DNA of 64,000 bases from Aplectana chamaeleonis (taxonomy: Eukaryota; Nematoda; Chromadorea; Rhabditida; Cosmocercidae): positions 248,001 through 312,000 of the forward strand of contig JAPDOI010000269.1 of NCBI GenBank assembly GCA_029168955.1. The letters run 5' to 3'. The position numbers and the translations under genes are program-made. Below, piece after piece: positions 1 through 11,713 of the stretch (the first letter of the stretch is position 1; every line of letters starts with the position of its first letter). The notes beneath the pieces are model-generated. The model was not told the DNA's origin, did not search any database, and was given only the letters and a program-made list of their open reading frames with translations.

Positions 1-214
1 GTAGTCGTTTGCACATATCGCTGTTATTAGTGATAATTCAGTGTACGTGCAGCGCTGCGTCGACAGCAGTCTTCCATATGAGTGAGTTTCTGTAAAGCAA
101 ATAGATGTCAACAGCAATTTTCTTTTTAATTACAGTTAGGTCCGTGGCTTGTTTCCTCAAGAAAAAACATTCAAATCTCAACCGCGGCTGCCGGTATGGT
201 AAGCTGATAATCTG

Positions 215-2021
215 GGGCCGGATTCATCAATGTGCTAACCCACGGTTAGCGCCCCTAACCTACCAACCCAGCACCATTTCAGCGATTCATCAACTTACCA
301 ACCCACGCGCTGCTCGGTTGGTAAGTGGGTCAGCGCAACCAGGCGAAGGAGACTGGTAGGCCGCTAACCAACCCACCAGATGTCGTGCGCCATTGCTAAT
401 CGGCGCGCCTCAACGCGTGCGGCCGTGCGCAGCGGCTTCTGGAGCTTTGCCAGATTTTATATCGATTCACGTGGAATGTCATTTTGAGCATATTTCTACG
501 CTGCTGCACATATTCTGGCTATTATTCGACTGCTACAATAATTCTTCTCTTACTGCTATTCCTAATATTCAACTTCGGGCATTCTTGCTGCTGTTACTAG
601 TTTAGGAATGCCTAATAAAATAGTCAATATTATAATCTTTTTTTTCAAGTGATTAGTTTTCGATTTGCATGTTCTTATTTTTCCTTTCTCATGTTTCATT
701 TTTATGTTAATTTTCCGCTGAATTTCAGAGTCCTAACATAGTCATTGTTTTTATTTTTTAAAAAACTGAGTTATTTTAGCTCCAATCTACTTGGTCATTG
801 ATTTCATAGCTGTAGTGTTTTTGTTAGCTAAAATTCTCGGTTACGGTGAATCTTGAAGAGTCAGTCTAGGCTATCTGCTCCCTATGGTATTAGGAGTTCT
901 ATCTAAACTTCTCCGCAGTCAAGATCTCCCATAAAACCTTTCCGAGCTCTGTAATATTTCCTTTTACGAAACTCCTTCTCAGATTCTTTTTGTAGGTAAT
1001 GGGAATACGCGGCATTAGAAATTAATGTAATCGAAGAAAAAAGTGACACATTATTTATAGTTATTAGGGAATATGAACACTAATGAAAATCAATTTGAAC
1101 TACATATAATTACTATTTCATAACGCTGTTACTACTAATTTCAGAAAGCTTAAGAGCTCTCTCAGTTTTTAAATCCTCTAGTTAGACCCTTTCCCATTTC
1201 CTTCACGATTTGTATCTGCTACCCGTGTTTGTTCTCACACTAAATTTAATGCTGTGAGCCACTTACGGTTTGCTGAATACAATCCCTTCTCGCACTCATC
1301 CTTTCCTCTTCTCTTTTGTTATCATGGTCCTGAACCCGCACACTGAGGTGTACTCCGTAGAAAAAATTTATTTTTTGAAATACTTTTCATCTGCTTTTTC
1401 AATATTTTGTTGAGTAACCCGGAGCATTTTTTTCCTATAGTCAACTCATCACGCAAATTAGGCAGCGGTTAGCATTCATTCTCATTGGAAAGACACCTAA
1501 CAGGAGAATTTAATTGTAGGAAGTAAGAAGTGAAAATTGCTTCATGTGAGAAATTATATTCGGTTATTTTTTGCTTGCATAGAGTTTATAAACTCTATGC
1601 ACGCATAATATTCAGAAGTTGTGAAGAAATGTGCTTCTTGTGAGCCAACAAAAAAAAAGAAACAACTATTTGCAATTTTCCGACTGTATTAGAAGAGAGC
1701 AATGAATAAACCTCGAAAACTGTAAGAAATCACTTGAAGCATACGAAAAATGCATACTTTCCGCTGAAACACTGATTTTGTGTCACTATTTTAAAAAAAT
1801 CTATTCGTAGTCCAGTTTCCTATCAATTTTTGTGAATTCGCGGTAATTATCGTGTATTGTGTGCACTCAAATTACCGGCGACGCATAAAAGTCTCGGTCA
1901 GCGTAACCCACACTGATTTGCGCTTGGTGAATCAGGATCGGATGGGTTGGGTAGGTTAAGCGCTCGGTCCGACTCACCATCGGTCGACCCAAACCCAACA
2001 TTTGGTTGATGAATCCGGCCC
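215..2021. mobile_element. GGGCCGGATTCATCAA-ended element nested in a MITE, 3-bp target duplication
   Basis: The ends GGGCCGGATTCATCAA (215) and its inverse (ending 2021) are flanked on both sides by CTG (212-214 and 2022-2024). The homologous site at 19590-19600 has one CTG and no insertion, which supports a 3-bp duplication. Subterminal parts are rich in ACCTACCAACCC-like blocks. The interior from about 600 to 1850 is AT-rich with no convincing ORF. A 3-bp duplication is compatible with PIF/Harbinger-type elements, but CTG is not their usual TWA, so the class is open. Confidence 0.65.
1577..1600. repeat. Perfect 24-bp palindrome
   Basis: GCATAGAGTTTA is followed directly by its own reverse complement. 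It lies in the AT-rich interior of the nested element. No function is inferred. Confidence 0.7.
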
Positions 2022-2111
2022 CTGCGCTCTTCTCTCGGCCTGAATCGATTAGCGCGCCAGCCGCGGGTGATATTTAAATGTTTTTTCTTGAGGAAACAAG
2101 CCACGGACCCA

Positions 2112-3503
2112 AGATTGTGTCTAAAAATCACCCATACCATGTGGGGGGTCGCGGCGCGTCGTGGCATTGCGGCGCGCTTTCTCGTCGCTGCAGTGCTTTC
2201 TCTTGCCTTTTCACAATCTATCGTTGGACAAGAGCTTAAATCACACGATACTTGTTCCTTTATATAAGAAACTGTAAACGACTGGATGAATTGGTGAACT
2301 TGAGGAATAAGAGCAGTGAGAGTTCCGAGAATCTGTCTTCCGGTCAGCGATACCTCTCACCTTGTCATGCGAATTCCAACGGCGATTAGTCAGCTTACCT
2401 AGATTATTACGATGTACCAAAGCTTAGTGTGACTATCTTTACGCTCTTTGGTTGAGTGCGGAAGAAAGCGGAATACAATGGTTCTGATAGGCATTCTTGG
2501 CCTCCTCGATTGTGATGTATACTTACAAGCTTGCTGAATCACAATATTCACGCAAAGAATTTAGCTTTCTTCCAAAGAATTCAGATTTAGTGTGCAAAAG
2601 GCTATAGTATAGTGCCCAGTTGATTTGATAACAATACTGGTATAAAATATAATACTATACTGTAGACGTGATGGTATACTTAAACACACGGTCCAGCGGT
2701 ATACTTGTTATCCGAAGATAATTCTTCGGACAATGGGTCGACTCGAATAATGCCGATTTTAAATGTCCCGGAAAATGGTTGGATTCAGATAATGCTATTT
2801 TCCCAATGGTACGAAAAGCATTGACTCGGATACTAAATATATCCAGCAGGCCGTTGTCCTATTCGTCCAAACAGCTGTGTTCCTGAATGGGTAACCAAAG
2901 TTCTCGAGAAAGGGGCAGAAGAATTTTTTTACCTTCCATCAGTGAATTTTCTTGCCCATTTTGAAAGCCGAAACTTCAAAGAAAAAGTTTCAACTTTTGT
3001 AACTTTTCCCTTTATTTTTGTAGTTTTTGCATTCACCACTACTCTCCTGACTGGAAAAACTCGAGAGGTTGAACTTAATCTCTACATTCAAGGCCATACC
3101 CGACATTTTCAATTTCGGTTAGACTTTTTCACGTCCCTCAAACCACGAGTTTTTTTTTGGGATTTTAGATCCCCGCCATTGTCCTGCGGGGCTGCAACCG
3201 CTTGAGCCTGCTTGAAAGTTCAAAGTTTGCCTCCATTTTCAGAGAAAACCTTGGTTGCAGTTGCTATTACTTTCTCGGAAGCCAAATGTCTTCACACCAA
3301 TTACATGCAACGATCCTGTTTCTGTGCCAGTCCAGTGGTGTTCGTAAGCGTACTCGCTTATAGAAAATATGCACTATACTGTGAGTAGTTGAGGCAATAT
3401 CGAATACAGGCGAGAAAATACTTTGCAGTGAAGAGAAAGCGTGCTTCAATGCGACGCCGCGACGCGACTGCCCGCACGGGATGGGTGATTTTTAGACACG
3501 ATC
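2112..3503. mobile_element. Element with about 90-bp inverted ends (GTGTCTAAAAATCACCC family)
   Basis: The sequence at 2112-2196 recurs inverted at 3423-3503. Both arms share GTGTCTAAAAATCACCC, a GC-rich CGCGGCGCG-like stretch and GAGAAAGCG. The interior (2200-3420) shows no recognisable protein. Terminal boundaries are approximate because the outermost bases differ between arms. Confidence 0.5.
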
Positions 3504-5135
3504 CGGACCCAACAATAGTTTCAATCTTCAGACGTTACATCGTTGCCACTAATAAGTGTTTTCGTAGGCTTGAATTCGGCAGCAGTAATTGTAAGTTTAT
3601 TCGACCTTCATAAAAACTTCATTCTCTGAATTAAGCATTGAGTAAACTCTTTCTTCACCATCACCTTCAGGCCAATATAATTAATGGGCGCATAAATTGT
3701 AGACGTTTCGAAGAGAGCAGTACAGGTCTAAAGTCGTATTCGCTGACTGCACGATATCAAATCGCGGAGAATATCAAAACCAGCAAGGTCGTTTTCGTTT
3801 CTCTAAAAATCTAGGTTACCACTGCGTTGAAGGCTTTTTCTTCAGAGTTTCAATCGTCTCGTTATAAGCATAATGGGATTTAATTCAGTCTGCATTGGCG
3901 CTCTAGTGATGGATAATTTTGATGTCCCTATTATGTACAAAAACCTTTCCACTCTATTATTGCACTATTCAGTGCTTATGTATGTCATATTGACGTTTTG
4001 CCTTGATTCTTTGTTTAGATGCATCACTCAAGTTTTTTTGTAGGTACGGCATGACGGTGCCATTCGTAATGTATTGGTACAATGATCTCTGGCAACATGA
4101 GATTGAGCGCCTAATGAGCAAGGTAGTTAATAGCGTTCTTCGCGTACAACCTGTTCTTGACTATGAACTATTCAATCAATCACCCTATTTTGATGAGATC
4201 TCTGAGTTTCCCGTAATTTTTTTTTGAAAAACTGATAACGGACCTCATAAGTGTGTTCTGAATCTCCCACAGCTCCGAGCTTGGGGATCACAGGAGTCCG
4301 AGAAGTGGAATAGTGCCCAATAATGAAATAGTATAAAACGATACATAACCACAGCTCCTCTCCCCCTCTTAACAAAATTTAACATTATATATAGCGAGGA
4401 TTTCGAAATACAAGCAAAACGCAACTTGAAACGCTCTTGTGGTCGCAAATGCGCGGCGAGTTTTCGGAACAACAACCTATAATCCAAGCGGCAGTAAAGT
4501 GCGCCCAGAGATGGAAGAATTTCGATCTAAATTTTAGTTTTTTTTTCGAATGCTCATTTTCCTCCCTCACCGGTTCGAAAGTTTGCAGGTAAACGGATAA
4601 ACTAATAAGCAATAACGGATAGTCCACTTCCTGATAGAAACGGCTACATCTTGATGTTTGATGGATGTGTTGTGTCACCATTTTTTTTAGTTTGAAAATT
4701 TTGAGGACGGCTGGTATAGTAGGAACGAAATTGCTGCATGTGATATTATGGTCGTTGTAAACGTCAGTAGAAAGACTTGAAATTTTACGAGGTAACCGTC
4801 AAAGTCGTTATTTTCAGATTCGGCTGAAATCCAGCAATGCAGCAGGGCCCGTTGTAGTACATTTGATATCGACTTTTGGAAAGGAGATGGTTTTGGACAA
4901 TGCTGAGCAGTCTAGACAATATTTTGAAATGCTTCGAAAAGACTGGTCATGATCACTCTCTTCAACAAGAAAGTCATTTATATGTGGTTACACTTTCCAT
5001 TGAACATATGACTATGCTGGGAGAATATTCTACACAAAATGGAATAAAAGCAACTCCAAGTTGCTCAAAAGGCAAACACAGCATCCTCGCTCCGCGACTG
5101 GTGTTCAGCTGTGGACGAGGGCTGCCAAACTGAAG
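3504..5135. other. Unassigned AT-rich sequence
   Basis: I see no exon, RNA gene or clear repeat end here. Short open frames on both strands lack recognisable motifs. Confidence 0.5.
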
Positions 5136-6935
5136 TTGTTCGACACGAATAAAATAGAGTTTCGAAAAACGGTCTTTTGAGAGTTGTAGAGGGCCTAAAA
5201 ATAAAAATTTAAGATTCTAAAGTTTCACTCAGTCCTCACGGGTAGATCAAAAACCACCAAAACAATGGGTTACGGTAGGTAAAATACCATTCAATGCACT
5301 CTAACCTCACGAAATCCGCTGAAAAACAGGAAACGGATCTAAGATTCGTGTTTTCCCCAAATTACCCCCTCGGGCGGAGTTTGGGCGAAAAAAAAGTTTC
5401 GACCTCTGAACCCCCAAAATGGCATTGAGCTTCTTACCTCATGGGGCTCCAAAGGTCGAAAAAATTTTATGACCCAAACTTCGCTCTCGGAGGTTATTTA
5501 AAGTGCTCATAACAAATCTGAGGTCAGTTTATCGATTTTCCACAGATTACGGTAGATTACGGTGGGTATACGGTAGTTGGGTGGAAGTCTCAGAATTGAC
5601 TCAAAATTTCTGAACGGGGGTTATTCGGGGTGCTGAATACGAATTTGATGTTCACTTGTCAATTTTCAAATTACTAAGGTAGGTTTAGGCCCTCTATGTC
5701 ATGACAACTGCCGTAAACTACAGTAAACCTCAGAATTTCGGCAAACGATCTCTATATTCGTGTTCAGCACCCTAGATTACCCCTACATACAAGTTTTGAG
5801 CCGAATCCGAAAATTTTTTCCAAACCACCCTAAAAATTCTTTGATTGGTACCCTTGCCTTGTTGCGAGGCTTGGAAAAACGACTATAACTTCTTTTCATA
5901 AAAGCTTTTCTATTTTTCAGAGAAGCTGCGAAGAGCATACTCGGATTCTTCGTCTAAAATGGCACCAGAAAACTACATTGAAATCAGAATGGCCAGGCTG
6001 AATAAAAGTAGTTATCTTGTAAGATGCGTTTTCAAAAGAGTGGTTCTGTTCTACTCCAAATTTTGGAATTGATAACGAAACACTTTTCTTGAGTCTTCGA
6101 GCCATGCGCTAAAGTATTAGGTTGCTTCAATGGATTTTGTAGTTTAGGTAAACCCATTTCTGTTTACAACAATTATTTCTGAAAAGATTGATCATTGATC
6201 AAGGAACAAGTCCACGAAGTTTCATTTTGTCCGATCTTTTTTCCAGCGTCATATATCAAAATAAGTCCCCTAAAGTGTTTCTCCCAATTAAGGAAGATTT
6301 TTCTGGAACATATGTGGGGGAAAAGGGTAAGGGTATTCTTGATATTCTAGCAGTTGTCGAAACTTTGGAATTTCTATAGTTTCTAACATTGATGTGAACC
6401 GTTCTCCGTTTATATCACGTTACCTCTGCGATATAAGAAAAGAGGTATAAAAAAACAAGAGACGCTGTTAAAACTCAAAACAAGCAAGATGAACACATAG
6501 AAATGTCATTACTACCAGCCATAATGCAGTACTGATCCCACAGTATTCGAACCATCTTTCAATTGCTTCGTAATCCAACGCCTCACCGACTGAGCCACGG
6601 TGTGCTGCTAGCTCACCCTGACTATCACATTGCAGTGATCGGTGGTTTGAATGCAACGAGCATTGTTCAGGGGATCAATGAACAAGTCATAACTCGAGAA
6701 CCTAGCTATATTTCATCTTCATACTTTTGGGAGAACCTTTTCAAATGATTTCAAGGCCACTGTATAGCTCACATTTGTGCTACGTCCTCCCAATCCAACG
6801 TTCTGGTTTCTTTCCTTTTTTGGTCTACCCGTGAGGACTGAGTGAAATTTTAAAATCTCAAATTGTTTCTTTTTAACTCCTGTACAACCCTCAAAAGACC
6901 GTTTTTCAAAACTCCATTTTGTGTTCGAAGTGATC
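5136..6935. mobile_element. About 1.8-kb element with about 115-bp inverted ends
   Basis: The block at about 5140-5255 (GAAAAACGGTCTTTTGAG, then TCACTCAGTCCTCACGGGTA) recurs inverted at about 6820-6930. Between the arms lies a second inverted region (about 5530-5830) built of GATTACGGTAG-like and GGTGCTGAATACGAA-like blocks, and a tRNA-like stretch at 6535-6602. No transposase was recognised, so this appears to be a non-autonomous foldback-type element or two facing copies of one repeat. Confidence 0.5.
6535..6602 (-). pseudogene. tRNA-Arg(ACG)-like degenerate sequence
   Basis: On the minus strand an A-box-like TGGCTCAGTCGGTGAGG is followed by an anticodon-loop-like TTACGAA and a B-box-like GGTTCGAATAC. 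This order and spacing fit a tRNA, and the loop would give anticodon ACG. The terminal stem does not pair well, so it is probably a tRNA-derived repeat (SINE-like) or pseudogene rather than a working gene. Confidence 0.4.
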
Positions 6936-7029
6936 CCTTGTTAGTAATCAAAAATTGCTCTTAAGACTTGATTGGTTACGGTATTTGAGGTGACATTTGC
7001 AAGTGGTTGAAATCCTCCCGGACTTCTCG

Positions 7030-8010
7030 CGATTTCAAAGTCAAAATCGGCGACACTCGTCTCCGCCCATGCCAAGTTGCCAGCGAATGGCCTAAGGGTA
7101 GTGTTTCAAGGCCCTTGCTTTTTCTTATCTATGCAAATGATATCTCTAGAGGGCGGTCAAGCACATTTAGACTTTTTTGCGGATGATCTGAAAATATATC
7201 GCCATCTTCACAATCCTGCTATCGATTTTTACGAGCTTCAATGCGACCTAATCCGTCTTGCAGACTAGTCCAAGCTATGGCAGCAACACTGGTCTGAAGA
7301 AAAATGTAGCGTTTCTTATAAACTTCCAGCACGAGTGCGCCCTACGTTTGAACGGCGTTGTGCTTCACGTGTACGAAAGTATAAAGGACTTGCGTGAGCT
7401 CATTAGCTCCAATCTCAAGTGGTGATCCCACTGCGAAGAAGTCTCTGAGCGAGTCGTGTGGCGAACTGTATTATGAGATCGCTCCAACACCCCTGTCTTA
7501 AACACTACAAGAGAGCATTCAATGTCTGCTGTCGATCGCTATATCGGAGTACTGCATGCAGGTCCCCATCTTTAGCTGAGGATGATGAACCCGTTGAAAA
7601 CGTGCAGAGGCGGTAAGCCAAGTGCGCCTTTGTCAAAGTATTCCCTTCGCCAGAAAAGCCAGATCATATGGCCAGGCCTAAAATGCTAGGTATTGAAGCT
7701 CCGCGATATTGCACAACTGAGCTTGATTTACATTTATAATATAAAATCGTAAACGGTTTCTGCGACATTCCTTTCGGAAGTGTTCTTGCGTATTCACTCG
7801 ACACTGCTCGTTCTCGACAACACTGTTTTCAGCTTGAACGTGCATTCACACAAAAATCCAGCGTACTATATTCTTTCGAATAACCCTGAATTCTTTCAAG
7901 TTCAGGGTTATCCGAATTTGGAAAAATTGCCATCTGAAATTGTCGAAGCTGGAAATTTCGCGATTTTTCGAGTCAGTGTATCCATGTTTGATCTCAGGTC
8001 GGTGTGATGG
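7030..8010 (+). pseudogene. Decayed non-LTR retrotransposon reverse transcriptase (CR1-like)
   Basis: Fragments of a non-LTR reverse transcriptase appear in order, in shifting frames. They are a GPLLFLIYANDI-like segment near 7100, the catalytic FADDLKIYRHL segment near 7175, an EKCSV segment near 7300, ISSNLKWSSHC near 7410, ENVQRR near 7600, MLGIEAPRYCTTELDL near 7690 and a C-terminal RIWKNCH-like stretch near 7910. This order matches CR1-type thumb and C-terminal regions. Stops and frameshifts throughout make it inactive. Confidence 0.75.
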
Positions 8011-9615
8011 AATTCCTTTTTTGTTAAAGCTTTACATTCAGGGTGCAATTGATACGAGTGGTTTTTTTGCATGTCTGAAGCTCTACCTCTTTATATACAC
8101 TCTGTATATCTCTTTATTGCAGAATATAGCTGTTGATTCATTGACTGAAACTAGCAGTAGTTTGTGTGCAGCCTGAACTATGCAAAGGCTCTGAACTTTC
8201 TTCTGTGATATCTTGTTAGGGGAGGGAACTGGTGGTGGCAAGGTACTCATAAAATTTCCACACTGTGTAGGTGATGGCGTTGTGTCAACAAAACTTTATG
8301 GCTCTTCACGATTAGCTTGTCCAGTTGACCCCTGAACCATTGCGGAACTCTACTCAGAAACTCAATGAGTCCGACCGCAGATTTCTGTCGGATCAAACCC
8401 CTTTCCGTTCTCGCCCCTCACTTCTTCCAACTGAGACGACGTGGGGGAAAGCAAAATTTATTCGTCCCCATGTCTTCTCACTTGAGACTACGTGGGGGAA
8501 CAATGCTAAAGGGTACGACCCGACAGAAATCTGGGGACGGACCCCGTTCGAGTTGGGGTCGGACCCGGCGAATGTCTGAGACAGGTACTTGTATTTTTCA
8601 TGAAGGTCTGCGTCGGCGTCGCACATGCACACTAGTCATAACACAACGCTGGAAGGTAAACTGAGCAGGCGAAAACATTGGTGGTTTATTATTAGGCCTA
8701 TGGTGCCTCCGAAAACAGGAAATCTAATTTCTAACACCCTAATTCACAAGGAGCGTTCATATTTATTACAGCACTCCTTCACATCTACGAAAGTGTAAAA
8801 AACACAGCAAAGATGAGAGATATGGATCAAGTTTTAAACAGAATGTACACACAATAGCTACTCATTTGGAACTACGTTATAAAAAGAGACTCTAGAGGTA
8901 CTCTGTTACAGTTCAATAAGCTTTGACACGAGGAATCATCATCAGCTCCTCAAAGTTCTGCTTATCCGCTACTTCCGGCTCTGGCAGGAAGTAAAAACGT
9001 AATTTGGTTTTTTTTTCTGGGTACACTTCCTCACATTCCCAAATCAGTCGTAGACAGGCAAAAGATTTCGGAGTCCGTCGATCTCCTCGAATCACGCTAA
9101 AGCTTCAACCCAGAATCGTAATGGACATCATACCCCGTGTGTTATAGCGTAAAGGCAGGGAAAGGCTAGATTTCCAGTCTCAACGTTGCAGCAAAGTTGG
9201 AGCGCAGGTCAAATTAGGCGAATGGAAATCGCCGGAAAAACCAGGTCTTCGTTGAGTTATTTCAGCCAATCATCAAAGCTATCAGTCAAAAAAATGTGCC
9301 CATCGTCCATGTCTGCGCTTTCTTGAACGCGCGTCGTGAAATTGTTTCCCAGCAGCAGCAGCGCGAATGCCGTAAACGCGGCGACTCCGCCGCGTAGCGG
9401 TTAGACGACCACCCACTTGCCGTAGAAATATCGATATTTAGACGGCTTAATTAAGCAGTGAATACCGTAATTCCTCACTTCGAGATCTTTTTTTTTCAGA
9501 AACAGCGGCTCATGGCTCATAAAACTTCTAGATGGGGTTTCCCTAGTCCAAGTCGTCCTATCTAACCCAAATCTTGGAAAAGTCAGATTGTGACCAATCC
9601 TTGTCTTTAATGCAG
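8011..9615. other. Unassigned sequence with one small foldback
   Basis: A short inverted pair (CAGATTTCTGTCGGATC near 8380 against GACCCGACAGAAATCTG near 8520) encloses two related ACGTGGGGGAA blocks. I recognise nothing else here. Confidence 0.4.
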
Positions 9616-10461
9616 TTAAAGGCAGCGTACACGCTCGTTAACGTAATTGAGATAACTACGGACTTAGAATGGTATGACACCGATCACAACGCCCACGCAT
9701 TTTGAAGCGTCAAAAACGTCCCACAATTATGCTACATGGCGGAGAAATTGACCCCGCCCCTGTATTTGCGTCCTCCTTCTAAACAAGGGTTCTAGGCCAT
9801 TCCCACCGTCGTCGATGTGTGTGGTTGACCTATTGTACGTAGTAGACCACCCACAGACGTCGCCAACGGTGGAAATGGCTCAGAAACCCTGTTTTGGAAG
9901 AGAACGCAACTACAGGGGCGGGCAGATACAGGGGCGGGGTCAACTTCTCCGTCATGTACAGGGTTTTGCGTAATTACGAATTACGATTTACGAATTACGG
10001 GCGTTTGTGCCAATTTTTTTACCATTTACGATTTACGAGAATTCGGCCCAAAATCGTAACGAATTGTAATAAATCGTAACAAATCGTGAAAATGTGGTTG
10101 AGGGAACAATGTTTGTTGTCTAGGGTATAGACGAATTTACCTTCTTTCACATTCCTGATATTTGATTATTCTTCCAGATTTCAATTTTTCATGCAACCTT
10201 ACACTGGCATTCCCAGCCGGGCGCAGTCGCCTGTAGGTCGGACATGGCGAAATATAAATGTTGATAACGAAATTCAAGTGTGACCGACCGTTCCGCTTCT
10301 GTCAGTGGCCACCCCCCATGATGAACACGGGAGACGCAGACATTTGGTGGAGCTATTGTATATCAGAGCAAATTTCGGTGCGCAGTTGGAGACAACCGCT
10401 GTTGCAACACGTAGTGCAAGCAGAATCATGCTGGGACCACGAGGTCCAAGCACGATAATGC

Positions 10462-10937
10462 TTAAAGGCAGTGTTCACGATAAAAAATGTGTTTCAGTTT
10501 CACTAGGTAGTTGAGAAGCGCACTGTAACGTTGACGTCGAAAGAGCGCATGAAAACGAGCCAGGAAGAGCCCGAAGTTGCCTTTTTGAGCGCAAGGCAAA
10601 CCCAAAAAGCGCAATGCTCGCATTCCGACGTGAACAAATGAAAATTCGAGATCGCGGGATGAGCGATGGTTTACGAACAGTAGCCCTGTTCTTCCTTTCA
10701 TTCTCAACTTCTCTCTTTACCCAGGTCAGCTCGCATACATCGGCTGCAAAAGACGGAAGTTACAAGCCTCGGACACCTCGTCCGCCATGCTTCCCTAGCT
10801 CAATGTTTGAGGGACCATAACTCCGTTTCCAGGAGGTCTTGTACGATTTCAGAGACATTATTGGAATCAGCATAGGACCGTTTTCAAGATAGGCGATAAA
10901 ACACAAGAACAAATTTTATGGTGGACACTGCCTTTAA
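10462..10937. mobile_element. TTAA-ended MITE, family A
   Basis: The ends read TTAAAGGCAGTGTTCACGAT and its inverse, here GGTGGACACTGCCTTTAA. Internal landmarks shared with other family A copies include CATCGGCTGCAAAAGACGG, GACCTGGGT-like and ACAAGCCTCGGAC blocks. It is nested in the hAT-like element. Confidence 0.75.
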
Positions 10938-11357
10938 GCAGCGGTCGTCTGCAACTGCGAACAGAATTTCCACCCCGATATAGAAATTAAATATGAGGTT
11001 TGGCTTTAAGTACCTGGCTGGCTCATTAAAAAAATAAAGGTTCAGACCCAATGTGCACTTCATTGTACAAGTTCACGGAGATTTCGAAAACAATCGTCAT
11101 CACGTATCCATCTTCAGCGGTTCAAAAGTTCAAGCAAAAACTGGTATTTTGTGAATTGGAATTTGCTGAAGGACCGGGAAAATATTTTTCTGACCTGAAA
11201 ACACTATTCGACAAAGAGTTCCAAGGGGATTTCCGAAACAACTTCTGGCAGATAAACATCCCCGAAGGCAATTAGCAACGAGAGGAAAAGTGGTGAATTC
11301 AAGAGTAAGTTTCAAACAGTTACCGACTCACTTTGAACCTCGGCATTAGTTCAATAT

Positions 11358-11713
11358 TGTTGACGTTGACTGCAGCTTCGCGCGAGGTGGTACCAGGCTT
11401 CATTCGACTGACGTTTCGACGGTTTCGCCTTCAGAATCTGAAATAGCCAATTCCAGTTGCGAAAATACACGATCAAACACCATAAGGGTAAACTCTCTAC
11501 GGAATTTCGAATCCGATATTTCCAAACTGATGATATATAAGTTCGGAAATTTGGGAGTCGAATTTCTGAAGAGAGTCAACCGCTACGGTGTTTGATCGTG
11601 CATTTTCATAACTGGATTTGGCTCTTTCAGAATAAGAAGAAGGCGAAACCGTCGAAACGTCAGTCCAATAAAGTCTGATACCACCTCGCGCAAAGCTGCA
11701 GTCAACGTCAACA
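11358..11713. mobile_element. Foldback element (TGTTGACGTTGACTGCAGC ends)
   Basis: The arms TGTTGACGTTGACTGCAGC (11358) and GCTGCAGTCAACGTCAACA (ending 11713) are inverted. The inner parts ACGTTTCGACGGTTTCGCC and CGATCAAACACC also occur inverted. It has no coding capacity and sits inside the hAT-like element. Confidence 0.65.

Larger units (their letters stand above)
133..2110. mobile_element. MITE with CAGTTAGGTCC ends, interrupted by a nested element
   Basis: The left end reads CAGTTAGGTCCGTGGC directly after a TA. An inverted copy of the subterminal sequence lies at about 2060-2110 (GCCACGGACC). The two halves match the left and right halves of the short element at 19483-19698, which is uninterrupted. 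The right terminus diverges after 2110, so the exact right end and its TA are lost. TA-flanked inverted ends suggest a Tc1/mariner-type non-autonomous element. No coding capacity is seen. Confidence 0.6.
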
